Assembly: GCA_958296015.1 (NCBI GenBank)
Contig: CATQIH010000044.1
Location: forward strand, 1 to 64,000
Direction of reading: 5' to 3'
Length of the DNA stretch: 64,000 nt
DNA from: Cyclobacteriaceae bacterium
GTDB taxonomy: Bacteria; Bacteroidota; Bacteroidia; Cytophagales; Cyclobacteriaceae
Position numbers and translations under genes: made by a program. Positions 26,068 through 34,665 of this stretch are shown piece after piece. The notes under the pieces are model-generated. The model made no database searches and was not told where the DNA came from. It saw only the letters and a list, made by a program, of their open reading frames with translations. Each line of letters begins with the position of its first letter. Within the stretch, counting starts at the first letter, position 1.

Positions 26068-26282
26068 ATGTTAAAATCATTCCCTGAATTGTGAAATATT
26101 GTCTACAATAATCAATTATGTGATTCTATATTTCTACAATATATGTAATAAAATCAGATGCCCTTTTTTAAAAGAATACTTTAAACCCCTTAAATAGGGT
26201 ATTTTTTGCAAAAAATGTAATATCTCATGCTGCTGGCAAGGTATTTTCAATATTGCTCTATATAAACCAAACTTTTTTAGCT

Positions 26283-26444
26283 ATGCTTAAATGGACATTA
26301 ATTTTCTTAGTAGTAGCCTTAGTCGCTGCTGTATTTGGCTTTGGCGGTATAGCCGCCGGAGCTGCATCAATCGCCAAAATTTTGTTTTTCGTATTTTTGG
26401 TGCTGTTCGTTATTTCACTCGTTGCTGGCTTTATACGAAAGTAG
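26283..26444 (+). CDS. DUF1328 small membrane protein (YtjA-like)
   Basis: The ATG at 26283 gives 53 aa with two membrane helices: [20 protein letters not shown], then the conserved [20 protein letters not shown] and a short basic end FIRK. This is the complete DUF1328 signature and length. The family is a stress-associated inner-membrane peptide of unknown function. An earlier in-frame ATG at 26253 is ignored because the extension is not conserved. A perfect palindromic terminator follows. Confidence 0.9.
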   Translation: MLKWTLIFLVVALVAAVFGFGGIAAGAASIAKILFFVFLVLFVISLVAGFIRK

Positions 26445-26482
26445 CAAATATATAATAGAGTATCCGATACTATAAAGGCTAT

Positions 26483-26510
26483 AAGGATATCCGTACGGAT
26501 ATCCTTTTTT
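26483..26510 (+). terminator. Intrinsic terminator of the DUF1328 gene
   Basis: The perfect palindrome AAGGATATCCGT / ACGGATATCCTT, 24 bp in all, is followed by a short T-run. With A-runs absent on the left it works mainly rightward. Confidence 0.85.
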
Positions 26511-26540
26511 ATTGTAGCTGTACTAAGCAATGCACAACAA

Positions 26541-28451
26541 TCAGGAATTTGTTTTGATCACAACATTTGTCTTGTCCGCCTCGCCTATACGCTCATAAAA
26601 CAATCTTAATGTCTCATAATATTCTGATGCATATTTACCAGGTGTGGTTTTCAATTTTCTGACATACAGCAACCTGTTTCCCTGCATCACATACCGGGCT
26701 TCATATTTTCCAAACTCAGCCCTGATATTTACCGGCTCCGGCAGATGCTCTGGCTGCATACCATCAGGCAAGTCAAACAAAATAGAATCTACATCCAGGT
26801 AAGCATGATGTATCACAATCTCGGTATTTCTCTGGCTCACAACCGGTAGGATAAAATTGATTCTGTTGAGCAAGTTGGGATTAAAAAGCAATTGCCCACC
26901 CTGCACCTCTGCATATTTATTCAAATGCAAGCTTAGTTCTTCCCTGGCAACGGGCATTGCTTCTTTCAACAGGTCATAACTGTAACCCGTAAGATCAAAA
27001 TCTGCTATGCCGGTCTTTTGATAGATATGACTTCTCTGCAATGTCCCTGACTGATGGGCGATGTTTTCTATGTGCATATATTGCAGCCCGGTATACAACG
27101 TAGTGATAGAAGCATCGCCATTCCCGTTTTTGTCAAGCGTCACTGAGGCTGTTCTGCTTTGCAAGTTACCGGCAGGCGCATAGGCAGGTGTTTTGGCCAG
27201 ATGTCCACCCTGCTGGTTTATGATCAGTACATCTCTGTTGCTGGTCAGATACCCCAGGAAACCTGCCGGATTCGTCTGACTGCTGCATTCCAGCCAAAGT
27301 GTATCGCGCAGCAAAGGCACACACACGATGACGTGGTTGAACTGACCGCTGGGAAAATCATTGCTGATGGCGGGTGCGTTTTTACCAGCCTGCACGAGCG
27401 CAAAATAAGCAGGTATATCCATTGCACTCAACAATGCAATCATGTAATTGGAAAGCGACTTGCTGTCACCATAGCCTGACGTATCAACTGTGGCTGCACT
27501 AAGTGCTTGATAACCATCCACGCCCAATGGAATGTCTGCATACCTTGTTTTGGATTGCATATATTCATACAACTTCTTAGCTTTTAGCTGCGGGCTGCTG
27601 ATACCTGCTGTCAGGTTGTGCATTTCGCGGACTGTCTTTTCGGACAGTGTTCTTTTGCCTTGGTTGCGTTGATACACCCATTGCCCAAAACTTTCCCAGG
27701 TAGTCATATCCCCCTGGCAATCTTCGTATTCAAACTGATCTGGTGCCACCCGTACGGATGGAACCAATTGAGATAATGAAGGTCCCCAGGGTTCAGCCTT
27801 GAGTGCTGCTATCTGCCCCACTTTCCAGGTATAGGTAGCGATACCTTTTGACTTACGTACAGATAATTTGTCTGGCATGTGATGTTCCAGGTACCTGAAA
27901 GACAAAGTATCAGGTATACTGATAGTGAATGATGACTGTTCTACCGCCAGTTCGTATCCATCCTGCGGATACCAGTCCGGGTAAAACAGTATGCCGTCGT
28001 ATGCTATGTCGTAAGTATACCTGATGGTATAAGGATATTCATTGCTTTGGGGCTGATAATATTTGATCTGGTAATCTGCATACGCTTCTCCTTCGTCATA
28101 ACCAATATCTTCCATATCGTTTGCAGTTACCTGCTCAACTACATGCCCTTTTGCATTTATCACCTGGTAATCTGCCTGTTTGAGATGGGTATGTTGGTCG
28201 TACCTTACGGCGAGTACAGCTTGCTGTTTACCTGCTTCATTCAGGATGGTGATGGTGCGTTCTACCTTTAGCGTAGCCGCATTGATGGCACTGATGTTAA
28301 AGCTGATATCGCTTTGCCTTACAACGGCATCTGCTCCGTCTGTCAACATATCATCAATCTCCTGATTTGGCTGGCTTTGCGCCTGTACACTACCTAATGC
28401 AAAAGACATCAGCCACGCTGACATGAGGATGGGTTTGAAGAAATAAGCCAT
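26541..28451 (-). CDS. DUF3857 and transglutaminase domain protein
   Basis: The 636-aa product has a signal peptide (MAYFFKPILMSAWLMSFALGSVQA) and then a DUF3857 domain (about 50-220) that includes the hallmark YDQHTHLKQADYQVINAKG and QIKYYQPQSNEYPYTIRYTYD. A transglutaminase-like domain follows at about 270-400, with the motif order KKLYEYMQSKTRYADIPLG, SGYGDSKSLSNYMIALL (the catalytic Cys is replaced by Ser/Gly in this region) and FNHVIVCVPL. The C-terminal part is beta-rich. Such proteins are periplasmic and common in Bacteroidota. The missing cysteine (GYGDSKSLS instead of GxCxDKxxL) suggests a non-catalytic member. Confidence 0.85.
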   Translation of the reverse strand: MAYFFKPILMSAWLMSFALGSVQAQSQPNQEIDDMLTDGADAVVRQSDISFNISAINAATLKVERTITILNEAGKQQAVLAVRYDQHTHLKQADYQVINAKGHVVEQVTANDMEDIGYDEGEAYADYQIKYYQPQSNEYPYTIRYTYDIAYDGILFYPDWYPQDGYELAVEQSSFTISIPDTLSFRYLEHHMPDKLSVRKSKGIATYTWKVGQIAALKAEPWGPSLSQLVPSVRVAPDQFEYEDCQGDMTTWESFGQWVYQRNQGKRTLSEKTVREMHNLTAGISSPQLKAKKLYEYMQSKTRYADIPLGVDGYQALSAATVDTSGYGDSKSLSNYMIALLSAMDIPAYFALVQAGKNAPAISNDFPSGQFNHVIVCVPLLRDTLWLECSSQTNPAGFLGYLTSNRDVLIINQQGGHLAKTPAYAPAGNLQSRTASVTLDKNGNGDASITTLYTGLQYMHIENIAHQSGTLQRSHIYQKTGIADFDLTGYSYDLLKEAMPVAREELSLHLNKYAEVQGGQLLFNPNLLNRINFILPVVSQRNTEIVIHHAYLDVDSILFDLPDGMQPEHLPEPVNIRAEFGKYEARYVMQGNRLLYVRKLKTTPGKYASEYYETLRLFYERIGEADKTNVVIKTNS

Positions 28452-28741
28452 GTATATTATATTAGTTAAATTACATTTTTAACAAATATATTACATTTAC
28501 AGTTATAATATAATTTTACATATAAATATCTGCAATAATTTTATAAACCCTGCTCAAGAGCGCGGTAATCTGCGTATCAAAACATTTATATAATTTTTCT
28601 GCACAAAATACATCTTAGAGCAAGCACGCCCCTCACGTAAGAGATACGTCTATAGAATAACTTACAGTGCAAAATTGCAAATAAAAAGGCCTTCTATCAC
28701 ATGAAGTATATGTAGCTGCAAAGAAAGTCTATACTAATTTT

Positions 28742-29722
28742 TTACGGTTTTTTTCCTTCGGTTACTATCAAAATGGCATCCCGGAACTGCGGAACCAAAG
28801 CCAGGGGAAGATCATATCCCATGCCTGGAATAGAAATATACTTGGCATTTGGAACGGCTTCAGCTAATTCTTTGCCTGCGGCTATGTTGACCACAAGGCC
28901 TACTTCCCCATGGATAACGACGGTAGGTACTATGATAGCTTTTAGTTCATTTCTTCTATCGCAATCATCGTCAACAATGACAGCGGCTGCCTGCCGGGCA
29001 TTACCCATTGGATACCAAGATCTTTCAATATCCTGCTTGATCATGCGCATGCGGGTACTGTCCTCTAAAGGATAACTCGGACTGCTGATGGCTTTATTGA
29101 TATTGAACAGATACTACGCGATAGAATCCATGTTATTGGTCTGGGGTGGTGGTGTGCCTATCAAATTCAGTACTTTCGGGTCACCGGTGGTCTGGCAGGA
29201 TTACCTGAAGAAGCTATGATAGAGATCAGGGACAATGTTCGTTCAGGATAATGAATCGCTACCATTTGGGCGATAGCCCCACTCATGGAAGCTCCTACAA
29301 CATGTGCCTTATCAACATGCAAAGCATCTAGCAAACCAACGACATCTCTGGCCATATCTTGCAGTGAATAGGGTGGGGCAGCGGTATCGCAGGTGCCAAT
29401 CAGGGGAAAGATGGCAGGCCAATCGGGCACGCCTAAGCTATCCAATTTAGATGAAAGTCCGATATCCCGGTTATCGAACCGGATTACGCGATAACCTTGG
29501 AGCTGCCAGTTGCTGACATAGTTCAATAGGCCAGGCGGTGAGTTGTGCTGCGGTGCCCTGGATCATCAGGATGGCTTCATCCTTTTCTTCTCCAAAGCTT
29601 TCATAGGCTAAAGAAATGCCGTCGGCCTGTACCACACCAGTTTGCACTTTGAGCGAATGTGTGCTGCTCACATCCTGGGTACAGTGGCTGAGGATCAGTA
29701 TCGACAGCAAAGTAGCTGCCAT
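28742..29722 (-). pseudogene. Alpha/beta hydrolase pseudogene
   Basis: One hydrolase is spread over three frames: an N-terminal part from 29722 (lipoprotein-like start, then QTGVVQADGISLAYESFGE), a middle with GYRVIRFDNRDIGLSS and the nucleophile elbow VVGASMSGA, and a C-terminal part ending at 28742. Breaks: an extra base near 29500, a missing base near 29184, and an in-frame stop at 29114-29116. The C-terminal GMGxDLP motif has Tyr instead of the catalytic His, and the usual acidic loop reads HGEVGLVVNI without the Asp. Two catalytic-triad positions are therefore lost, pointing to real decay. Relatives are RdmC-type esterases. Confidence 0.75.
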
Positions 29723-29796
29723 AAATTTAAGCGATTTCGTGGGGCATAATATATATGGTGAAACATTGTTGAACTTGTCAAATACGCTGCAAAACC

Positions 29797-30417
29797 TCAG
29801 GGTTGGAGGTCTTGCAGTATTTCTTCATATTGCTTCAGCGGCTCTTTAAAGTTCCGCTTATTCTCTGCTATGATGGCCGCTGCGCAGGAGACAAGCGCCA
29901 GGATAAAGCATAGCAGTGCTGCTGTCGGATAAGCCACAACACCACCTGGCAGGTAAATCCTAAAAAAAGTCCAGATCAGCATAGCTGTGCTTAGGGGAAT
30001 GAGTATCAACTCATAAATTCTCTTGAAGCGGTAAAAACTCAGTAGCGTTGTATGTTGGCTCATAATATACTGCCGGACAGATACTCCCGCGTCTTGATCA
30101 TCACTGACCTTTAAAACTGCCATACGTTTGTACTTATGCAGCAGCATCACAGTAAAAGGCAAATAGAGTAAAATACCGACTATACTTACCAAAAGTATCG
30201 GCGTGTCTGCCCGATAGCGTATGATGAGGTGTGACAGCAATGCATAGACGATGATTTGTAACGTAAAGGAGGCCCAGAAATATTGCATCACAACAGATTT
30301 TTGCTTTTTGCTTCTCTGCCTGATAAGTTCCTGTAGCCTGTCTTTATCTACCAGAGACGAGCTAGAGGCTGAGTGCTGATCTTTCCATTGTTTTTTGAAA
30401 TCTTCAATATCTTGCAT
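29797..30417 (-). CDS. Four-helix membrane protein encoded with an ECF sigma factor
   Basis: The 206-aa product has a cytoplasmic N-terminus of about 45 residues (MQDIEDFKKQWKDQHSAS) and four membrane segments in two pairs: FWASFTLQIIVYALLSHLII with ILLVSIVGILLYLPFTVMLL, then IYELILIPLSTAMLIWTFFRI with AAALLCFILALVSCAAAIIA-like sequence. It overlaps the sigma gene by 14 bp on the same strand. It has no zinc-finger anti-sigma domain, yet the position is that of an anti-sigma factor, and the amphipathic N-terminus could bind the sigma. I do not recognise the family with confidence. Confidence 0.7.
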   Translation of the reverse strand: MQDIEDFKKQWKDQHSASSSSLVDKDRLQELIRQRSKKQKSVVMQYFWASFTLQIIVYALLSHLIIRYRADTPILLVSIVGILLYLPFTVMLLHKYKRMAVLKVSDDQDAGVSVRQYIMSQHTTLLSFYRFKRIYELILIPLSTAMLIWTFFRIYLPGGVVAYPTAALLCFILALVSCAAAIIAENKRNFKEPLKQYEEILQDLQP

Positions 30418-30928
30418 CTTCTGTTGTATTTAACTGTTTGCGTAATTGTATCTCAAGGTCTTTTTTTATTCTTACCAGACGCACACTCACATTGGATTTG
30501 CTTAGTCCTGTGATGTCGGCAATCTCTTCATAGCTTATGTCTTCCAGGAAGAGCAATATAATCGCTTTATTGACCGAAGATAGGCTTTCTATAGCCTGAT
30601 AGAGTATCTGTATCTGGTTATTTTGCTGCTTGTCAGTTTCATTGGCAATCTGGTGATGCACTACAGAGAGGGATTCATTCTTGTTTCTCTTGTCTTTTTT
30701 TAAACAAGTGAGTGCCGTATTCAGGCATACCCGGTACATCCAGGTAGAAAATTTGGATTTTTGCTGAAAGCTGGGGTATGCCCTGCACAGCTGGTACATC
30801 ATTTCCTGAAAAACATCCTCTCTTTCATTAGAGGCGAGAAAATAAATATTACATATTTTATGGGCAATGCCGATATTTTGATTGATCTCATCAATAAGTG
30901 TATGATCTAATTGCGCGTCCATAGGCAA
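30404..30928 (-). CDS. ECF-type RNA polymerase sigma factor
   Basis: The 174-aa product has sigma region 2 (NEREDVFQEMMYQLCRAYPSF and KFSTWMYRVCLNTAL) and region 4 (ISYEEIADITGLSKSNVSVRLVRIKKDLE), joined by a short linker, the standard ECF layout. The downstream membrane-protein gene overlaps its 3' end by 14 bp and is likely its signalling partner. An alternative start a few codons later (MDAQ) is possible. The target promoters are not evident here. Confidence 0.9.
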   Translation of the reverse strand: MPMDAQLDHTLIDEINQNIGIAHKICNIYFLASNEREDVFQEMMYQLCRAYPSFQQKSKFSTWMYRVCLNTALTCLKKDKRNKNESLSVVHHQIANETDKQQNNQIQILYQAIESLSSVNKAIILLFLEDISYEEIADITGLSKSNVSVRLVRIKKDLEIQLRKQLNTTEDARY

Positions 30929-31086
30929 AGACTGTTCATTTAATTATAACATTAGTATCGCCTGTACATCAAAAACTACATATTGACAAAATATTTTTCT
31001 GGTTTGGCTTAAATAAGTTGTGTCAAAAGTGGCTTAATCTCAGAAATATGTTGGTTGGTAATAATTTATAGTAGAGGCATAGGCAT

Positions 31087-31119
31087 AAAAAAAGAGAGCC
31101 ACGTTAGAAGTAACTCTCT
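31087..31119 (-). terminator. Intrinsic terminator of the basic-protein gene
   Basis: On the minus strand AGAGAG and CTCTCT arms with an inner GTTA/TAAC pair are followed by seven T residues. The stem carries an asymmetric bulge. Confidence 0.7.
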
Positions 31120-31157
31120 GAAGGTAATGTATTTCTCTAATACTCATGCAATAGTAT

Positions 31158-31556
31158 TTATGACATTTTCGCTATGGCTTTCTGCAGGTCATCGATGAAT
31201 TTCTGAGAAACCTGCTTAGGCTTCTCTTCTCTGGCCTCTTTGAGCGCATCTACTGCCTTGCTACCATACTCAACAAGTCCGGCAGGATTTTGATCATGCT
31301 TGTAGCTACCCAGGCACCATACGAGTTTTTCCTTGATCTCAGTATATTTAGGGTCTTGCATTTTATCAAGTTTGTCGGCTACTTCCTGACATTTGTTTAC
31401 AAGTGCTTCTGCCGGATCAGCGGATGATGCTTTAGACTTGGTCGCAGCTTTTTTCGGTTTTGCTTTTTCAGCAGAAGGATCAGCTTTGGCAGCCGCTGGC
31501 TTTTTTTCAGCAGCTGCTTTTGTGGTTTTCGTTTTGTCTGACGTTGATTTTGCCAT
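31158..31556 (-). CDS. Lysine/alanine-rich histone H1-like protein
   Basis: The 132-aa product has a disordered N-terminal half (residues 1-48) made almost wholly of K, A, S, T and P, like eukaryotic H1 tails and bacterial HC1/AlgP-type proteins. A helical C-terminal half follows (LVNKCQEVADKLDKMQDPKYTEIKEKLVWCLGSYKHD...), ending KFIDDLQKAIAKMS. It could compact DNA or bind RNA. The C-terminal part is found as a stand-alone domain in Cytophagales, but I know no function for it. The gene has its own terminator. Confidence 0.75.
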   Translation of the reverse strand: MAKSTSDKTKTTKAAAEKKPAAAKADPSAEKAKPKKAATKSKASSADPAEALVNKCQEVADKLDKMQDPKYTEIKEKLVWCLGSYKHDQNPAGLVEYGSKAVDALKEAREEKPKQVSQKFIDDLQKAIAKMS

Positions 31557-31810
31557 GTTCGGATAGTGTTTGATGAAAAATGATAACAGTTTGTTTGAAT
31601 TGCTTAAAATTATATAAAAAAGATGATCAAATAAACTGCTTTGACTTATCTAATTGAAATTCAGGCAAATTGTTCTGTTATGAAAAAAATAATTTCATAA
31701 TTTCAAAGATCACCCGGTAAAATAATACATACAGGCACTCCACCAACAAAATACCAGAGGCTGTCATCACTTTCTGTAGGTGCATAAGTCAGGCTATCAT
31801 TAGAGGCAGA

Positions 31811-32737
31811 TTATACCTGTTCACGGCGTTTGGTGATAGATTCAGCTTCTATAAAGATACGCCTGATCTCCGGGTGCGTTGTTCTAATGGCTTTTTCTAT
31901 TCGGTCGATTGCATTCTCGATGGCCTCGGCAGATAGCTCAGGCTTAAACTGCACATTAATTGCCAGCAGCACTTCCGACGGGCCGAAGTGCATGGTCAAA
32001 GGCTCTTCGGCATTGGCTACACCCGAATCTGCTCTTACTATGCTGGTCACGCTTTCCACTACATCGGGTCTGGCACTTTCTCCCAGTAGTAGCCCTTTGC
32101 TCTCGTATACCAGAAAAATAGCGACCACGGCCAGTATGACACCAATGATGATAGAAGCGATACCATCGTAGATAGGATTCTCAAACTGATGCCCCAGATA
32201 AACGCCCAGCAAAGCTACGACGATGCCCAGCAAAGCTGCTGTATCTTCCAGTATTACCACAAAAATAGAAGGATCTTTGCTGGTTCTGATCCGGTTGAAC
32301 AAACCGAGGGATGATTTTTTCTTTGTAAAATTTTTCAGCGCAATCAGCCATGACATGCCTTCAAACAAAAAGGCAGCACCCAGCACCGCATAGTTCCAGG
32401 TAGGGTCGCTTAGCTCAGAGGGATGTTGCAGGTGCGATATGCCTTCGTAAAAAGACATGCCGCCCCCAATGGAAAACAGCAGTACCGCCACGATCAGCGA
32501 CCAGAAATACAGCTCTTTGCCATAGCCAAAAGGGTGCAGCTTGTCTGCAGGTTTTTCTGCTCTTTTTAGGCCCAGCAAGATCAGCAACTGGTTGCCGGTA
32601 TCTACCACCGAATGGATACCTTCAGAGAGCATGGCAGAACTACCAGTGAAGCTGGCAGCAACAAATTTGGTGATGGCAATCGCCAGGTTAGCGACTAAAG
32701 CACCATAAATGGGAAGTTTGGAAGAATGTGGGTCCAT
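31811..32737 (-). CDS. Cation diffusion facilitator (CDF) transporter
   Basis: The 308-aa product has the CDF layout of six membrane helices and a cytoplasmic C-terminal domain. TM2 contains SSAMLSEGIHSVVDTGNQLLLLLG-like HxxxD metal ligands, and TM5 has the matching acidic residues in NPIYDGIASIIIGVIL. The C-terminal ferredoxin-like domain (about 215-300: SGVANAEEPLTMHFGPSEVLLAINVQF) dimerises and senses metal. It would export Zn2+, Fe2+ or Mn2+ by proton antiport in the inner membrane. The HPFGYGKELYFWSLIVA motif is the family hallmark. Confidence 0.9.
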   Translation of the reverse strand: MDPHSSKLPIYGALVANLAIAITKFVAASFTGSSAMLSEGIHSVVDTGNQLLILLGLKRAEKPADKLHPFGYGKELYFWSLIVAVLLFSIGGGMSFYEGISHLQHPSELSDPTWNYAVLGAAFLFEGMSWLIALKNFTKKKSSLGLFNRIRTSKDPSIFVVILEDTAALLGIVVALLGVYLGHQFENPIYDGIASIIIGVILAVVAIFLVYESKGLLLGESARPDVVESVTSIVRADSGVANAEEPLTMHFGPSEVLLAINVQFKPELSAEAIENAIDRIEKAIRTTHPEIRRIFIEAESITKRREQV

Positions 32738-32888
32738 GTAGAATGATAATGGTTAGTAAGTGTGTAAACAACAAGTAACATAACTAAGTATAATGAAATC
32801 TATTGGTTTATGTTTTTTGCTAACGATGAATGATTAGTTTTAACAAAACAAATATCAGCGATGCCAATTAACCAGCAACTATTGTTTT

Positions 32889-33401
32889 ATGAAAAATCTC
32901 ACAAAAATACCATCCTTCATCTTTAAAAGCCTACTCTTAGGACTTATATGTTTTGCAAGCATGTATGGCTATGCGCAGCAGCAATACCCGGCTGATAAGA
33001 CAAAATACGCTCATCATAGTATTTTCCTCGAGCTGGCTGGTAATGCATTGTTTTATTCTATCAATTATGATTACCGGTTTTGGGAGCATGTTTCTGTACG
33101 GGCAGGATTTGGCAGACTCAAATTTTTTGAAACATCCACACTCGTGCCTGTTATGATCAATTACCTGTTGCCCATTAGCCATCATGGTAGCTATTTGGAG
33201 GTAGGTGCAGGTCCGGTTTTCAATTTAAGTAAGGACTATGAATTAGTAAGCTCATCTGATAGCAATATAGCAGGTACTGCTACGATCGGCTACCGTTGGC
33301 AGCCAGTGCATGGGTTTCAGTTTCGTATAAGCTTTACCCCTGCTTTTTCTGCCACAGCTTTTCAGCCGTGGGGCGGCATTAGTTTTGGTCATTGCTTTTA
33401 G
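32889..33401 (+). CDS. Small outer membrane beta-barrel protein (paralogue 1)
   Basis: The 170-aa product has a signal peptide (ends SMYGYAQQ) and about eight strands, opening HHSIFLELAGNALFYSINYDYRF and ending GGISFGHCF. It is homologous to the next gene. Eight-stranded barrels of this size are common surface proteins of Bacteroidota without known activity. The spacing to the second copy (about 75 bp) suggests one transcript. Confidence 0.75.
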   Translation: MKNLTKIPSFIFKSLLLGLICFASMYGYAQQQYPADKTKYAHHSIFLELAGNALFYSINYDYRFWEHVSVRAGFGRLKFFETSTLVPVMINYLLPISHHGSYLEVGAGPVFNLSKDYELVSSSDSNIAGTATIGYRWQPVHGFQFRISFTPAFSATAFQPWGGISFGHCF

Positions 33402-33474
33402 GCTTGCCGGATATAAAAATATTTGGTTACCTTTCAGAAGGATTTTAATTAACCAAACCCTTAGCTACTATTTT

Positions 33475-34002
33475 ATGAATTTTTCATTGTTAAAGAAGAC
33501 AGTTGCATCACTGTTTTTTGTGTTACTTTTTATCATCTCCTTTGTCCCTACTTATGCACAGCAGGAGCCTTTTGTAGAAGGTATTGATTTTTCCCGCCAC
33601 AGTATCTTTCTGGAATTGGGCGGTAATGCATTTGCTTATTCACTCAACTACGATTACCGGTTTGCCAGGCATGCTTCTGCCCGAGTAGGCTTTGAATATC
33701 TAAGACTTTCAGCCCTTGGTAGCAGTAGTTCTGTATTGTTGGTGCCTATCATGGTCAACTACCTGACCGGCAAAGGCAGCAGCCATCTTGAACTTGGCGT
33801 GGGTACTGTGTTGGGAAATGCAGGAGCCGGTTTTAGAGATATTGATAAAAGCATCTCCGGAGTGGTGGGTTTCACAGGTACTATTGGTTACCGGCTGCAA
33901 CCGGCAGATGCAGGCTTTCATTTTCGTATCGGCCTGACGCCCATCCTGGTACAAGGCTATGTGGCACCCTGGGCAGGTATTGGCTTCGGCTATAGTTTTT
34001 GA
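33475..34002 (+). CDS. Small outer membrane beta-barrel protein (paralogue 2)
   Basis: The ATG at 33475 (MNFSLLKKTVASLFFVLLF, signal peptide) gives 175 aa; an upstream in-frame extension overlaps the preceding gene and is unlikely. The mature part begins SRHSIFLELGGNAFAYSLNYDYRFARHASARVGF, clearly homologous to the first copy, and ends WAGIGFGYSF with the terminal aromatic residue of outer membrane barrels. The two copies have diverged in the middle (an inserted SALGSSSSVLLV segment here). Tandem duplication is the likely origin. Confidence 0.78.
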   Translation: MNFSLLKKTVASLFFVLLFIISFVPTYAQQEPFVEGIDFSRHSIFLELGGNAFAYSLNYDYRFARHASARVGFEYLRLSALGSSSSVLLVPIMVNYLTGKGSSHLELGVGTVLGNAGAGFRDIDKSISGVVGFTGTIGYRLQPADAGFHFRIGLTPILVQGYVAPWAGIGFGYSF

Positions 34003-34062
34003 GTTAGAAGACCAAAGTGGTGCCCCACCGGGATGGAAGTTGCTACCTTCGTTCTTTGGTTT

Positions 34063-34554
34063 TCATGTTCCCAATGCTATGGCTTGCATGTTGGCTGCTT
34101 TGCCTTGGTGCAGGTCAAACTTAAGCAGGGTGCGCACTTGATGAAAACCCTGCCTACCTGCGGCTCCAGGATTCAGGCACAACATGTTTTCTCGTTTGGG
34201 ATCGCGTATTACCTTGAGAATGTGTGAATGTCCGCATACAAAAATCTGCGGCTGTCGTTCCTGTAGTATCTTCTTTACCCTGGTGTTGTATCGTGGCGGA
34301 TACCCCCCAATATGCGTCATCCAGATCAGCAAACCCTCTCTGTCGAACCACAAATCTTCCGTACAAACAGTCCTGATAGTCTGTCCGTCAATATTGCCAT
34401 AGACCGCCTGAAGTGGTTTGAAAGCAGCTAGTTGGTCGTACACGGCCTCGTCGCCAATATCACCCGCATGCCAAAGCTCATCGCAATCTTCAAAGTTTCT
34501 AAATATTGCTTCATCTAAATAACTGTGAGTATCCGAAAGTAATCCTATCTTCAT
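34063..34554 (-). CDS. Metallophosphoesterase (YfcE/MJ0936-type phosphodiesterase)
   Basis: The 163-aa product shows the full calcineurin-like set: D and H of LLSDTHSYLD, the bridging D of LWHAGDIGD, N of AVYGNID, H of MTHIGGYPP and the pair of VCGHSHI, ending LNPGAAG. Length matches the compact YfcE/Vps29-like family, which hydrolyses phosphodiesters with two metal ions. The cellular substrate is unknown. It is convergent with the beta-barrel gene. Confidence 0.9.
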   Translation of the reverse strand: MKIGLLSDTHSYLDEAIFRNFEDCDELWHAGDIGDEAVYDQLAAFKPLQAVYGNIDGQTIRTVCTEDLWFDREGLLIWMTHIGGYPPRYNTRVKKILQERQPQIFVCGHSHILKVIRDPKRENMLCLNPGAAGRQGFHQVRTLLKFDLHQGKAANMQAIALGT

Positions 34555-34560
34555 TGGAGG

Positions 34561-34616
34561 CTTGGTGCTTGGTGCTTGGTGCTTGGTGCTTGGTGCTTGG
34601 TGCTTGGTGCTTGGTG
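34561..34616. repeat. 7-bp tandem repeat (CTTGGTG)8
   Basis: Eight perfect copies of CTTGGTG lie immediately upstream of the phosphodiesterase start (34554) and end about 50 bp past the stop of the redoxin gene at 34666. A repeat unit of 7 bp in a 5' region can change promoter or leader length by slippage. Confidence 0.95.
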
Positions 34617-34665
34617 AATAAAGACGAGTTATCTGCTATAATAGTTTAATCAACCCATCAACACA

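Noticed and set aside
34561-34616. The tandem repeat as a CRISPR-like array
   Set aside because: Units are only 7 bp, contiguous and without spacers; no cas genes are nearby.
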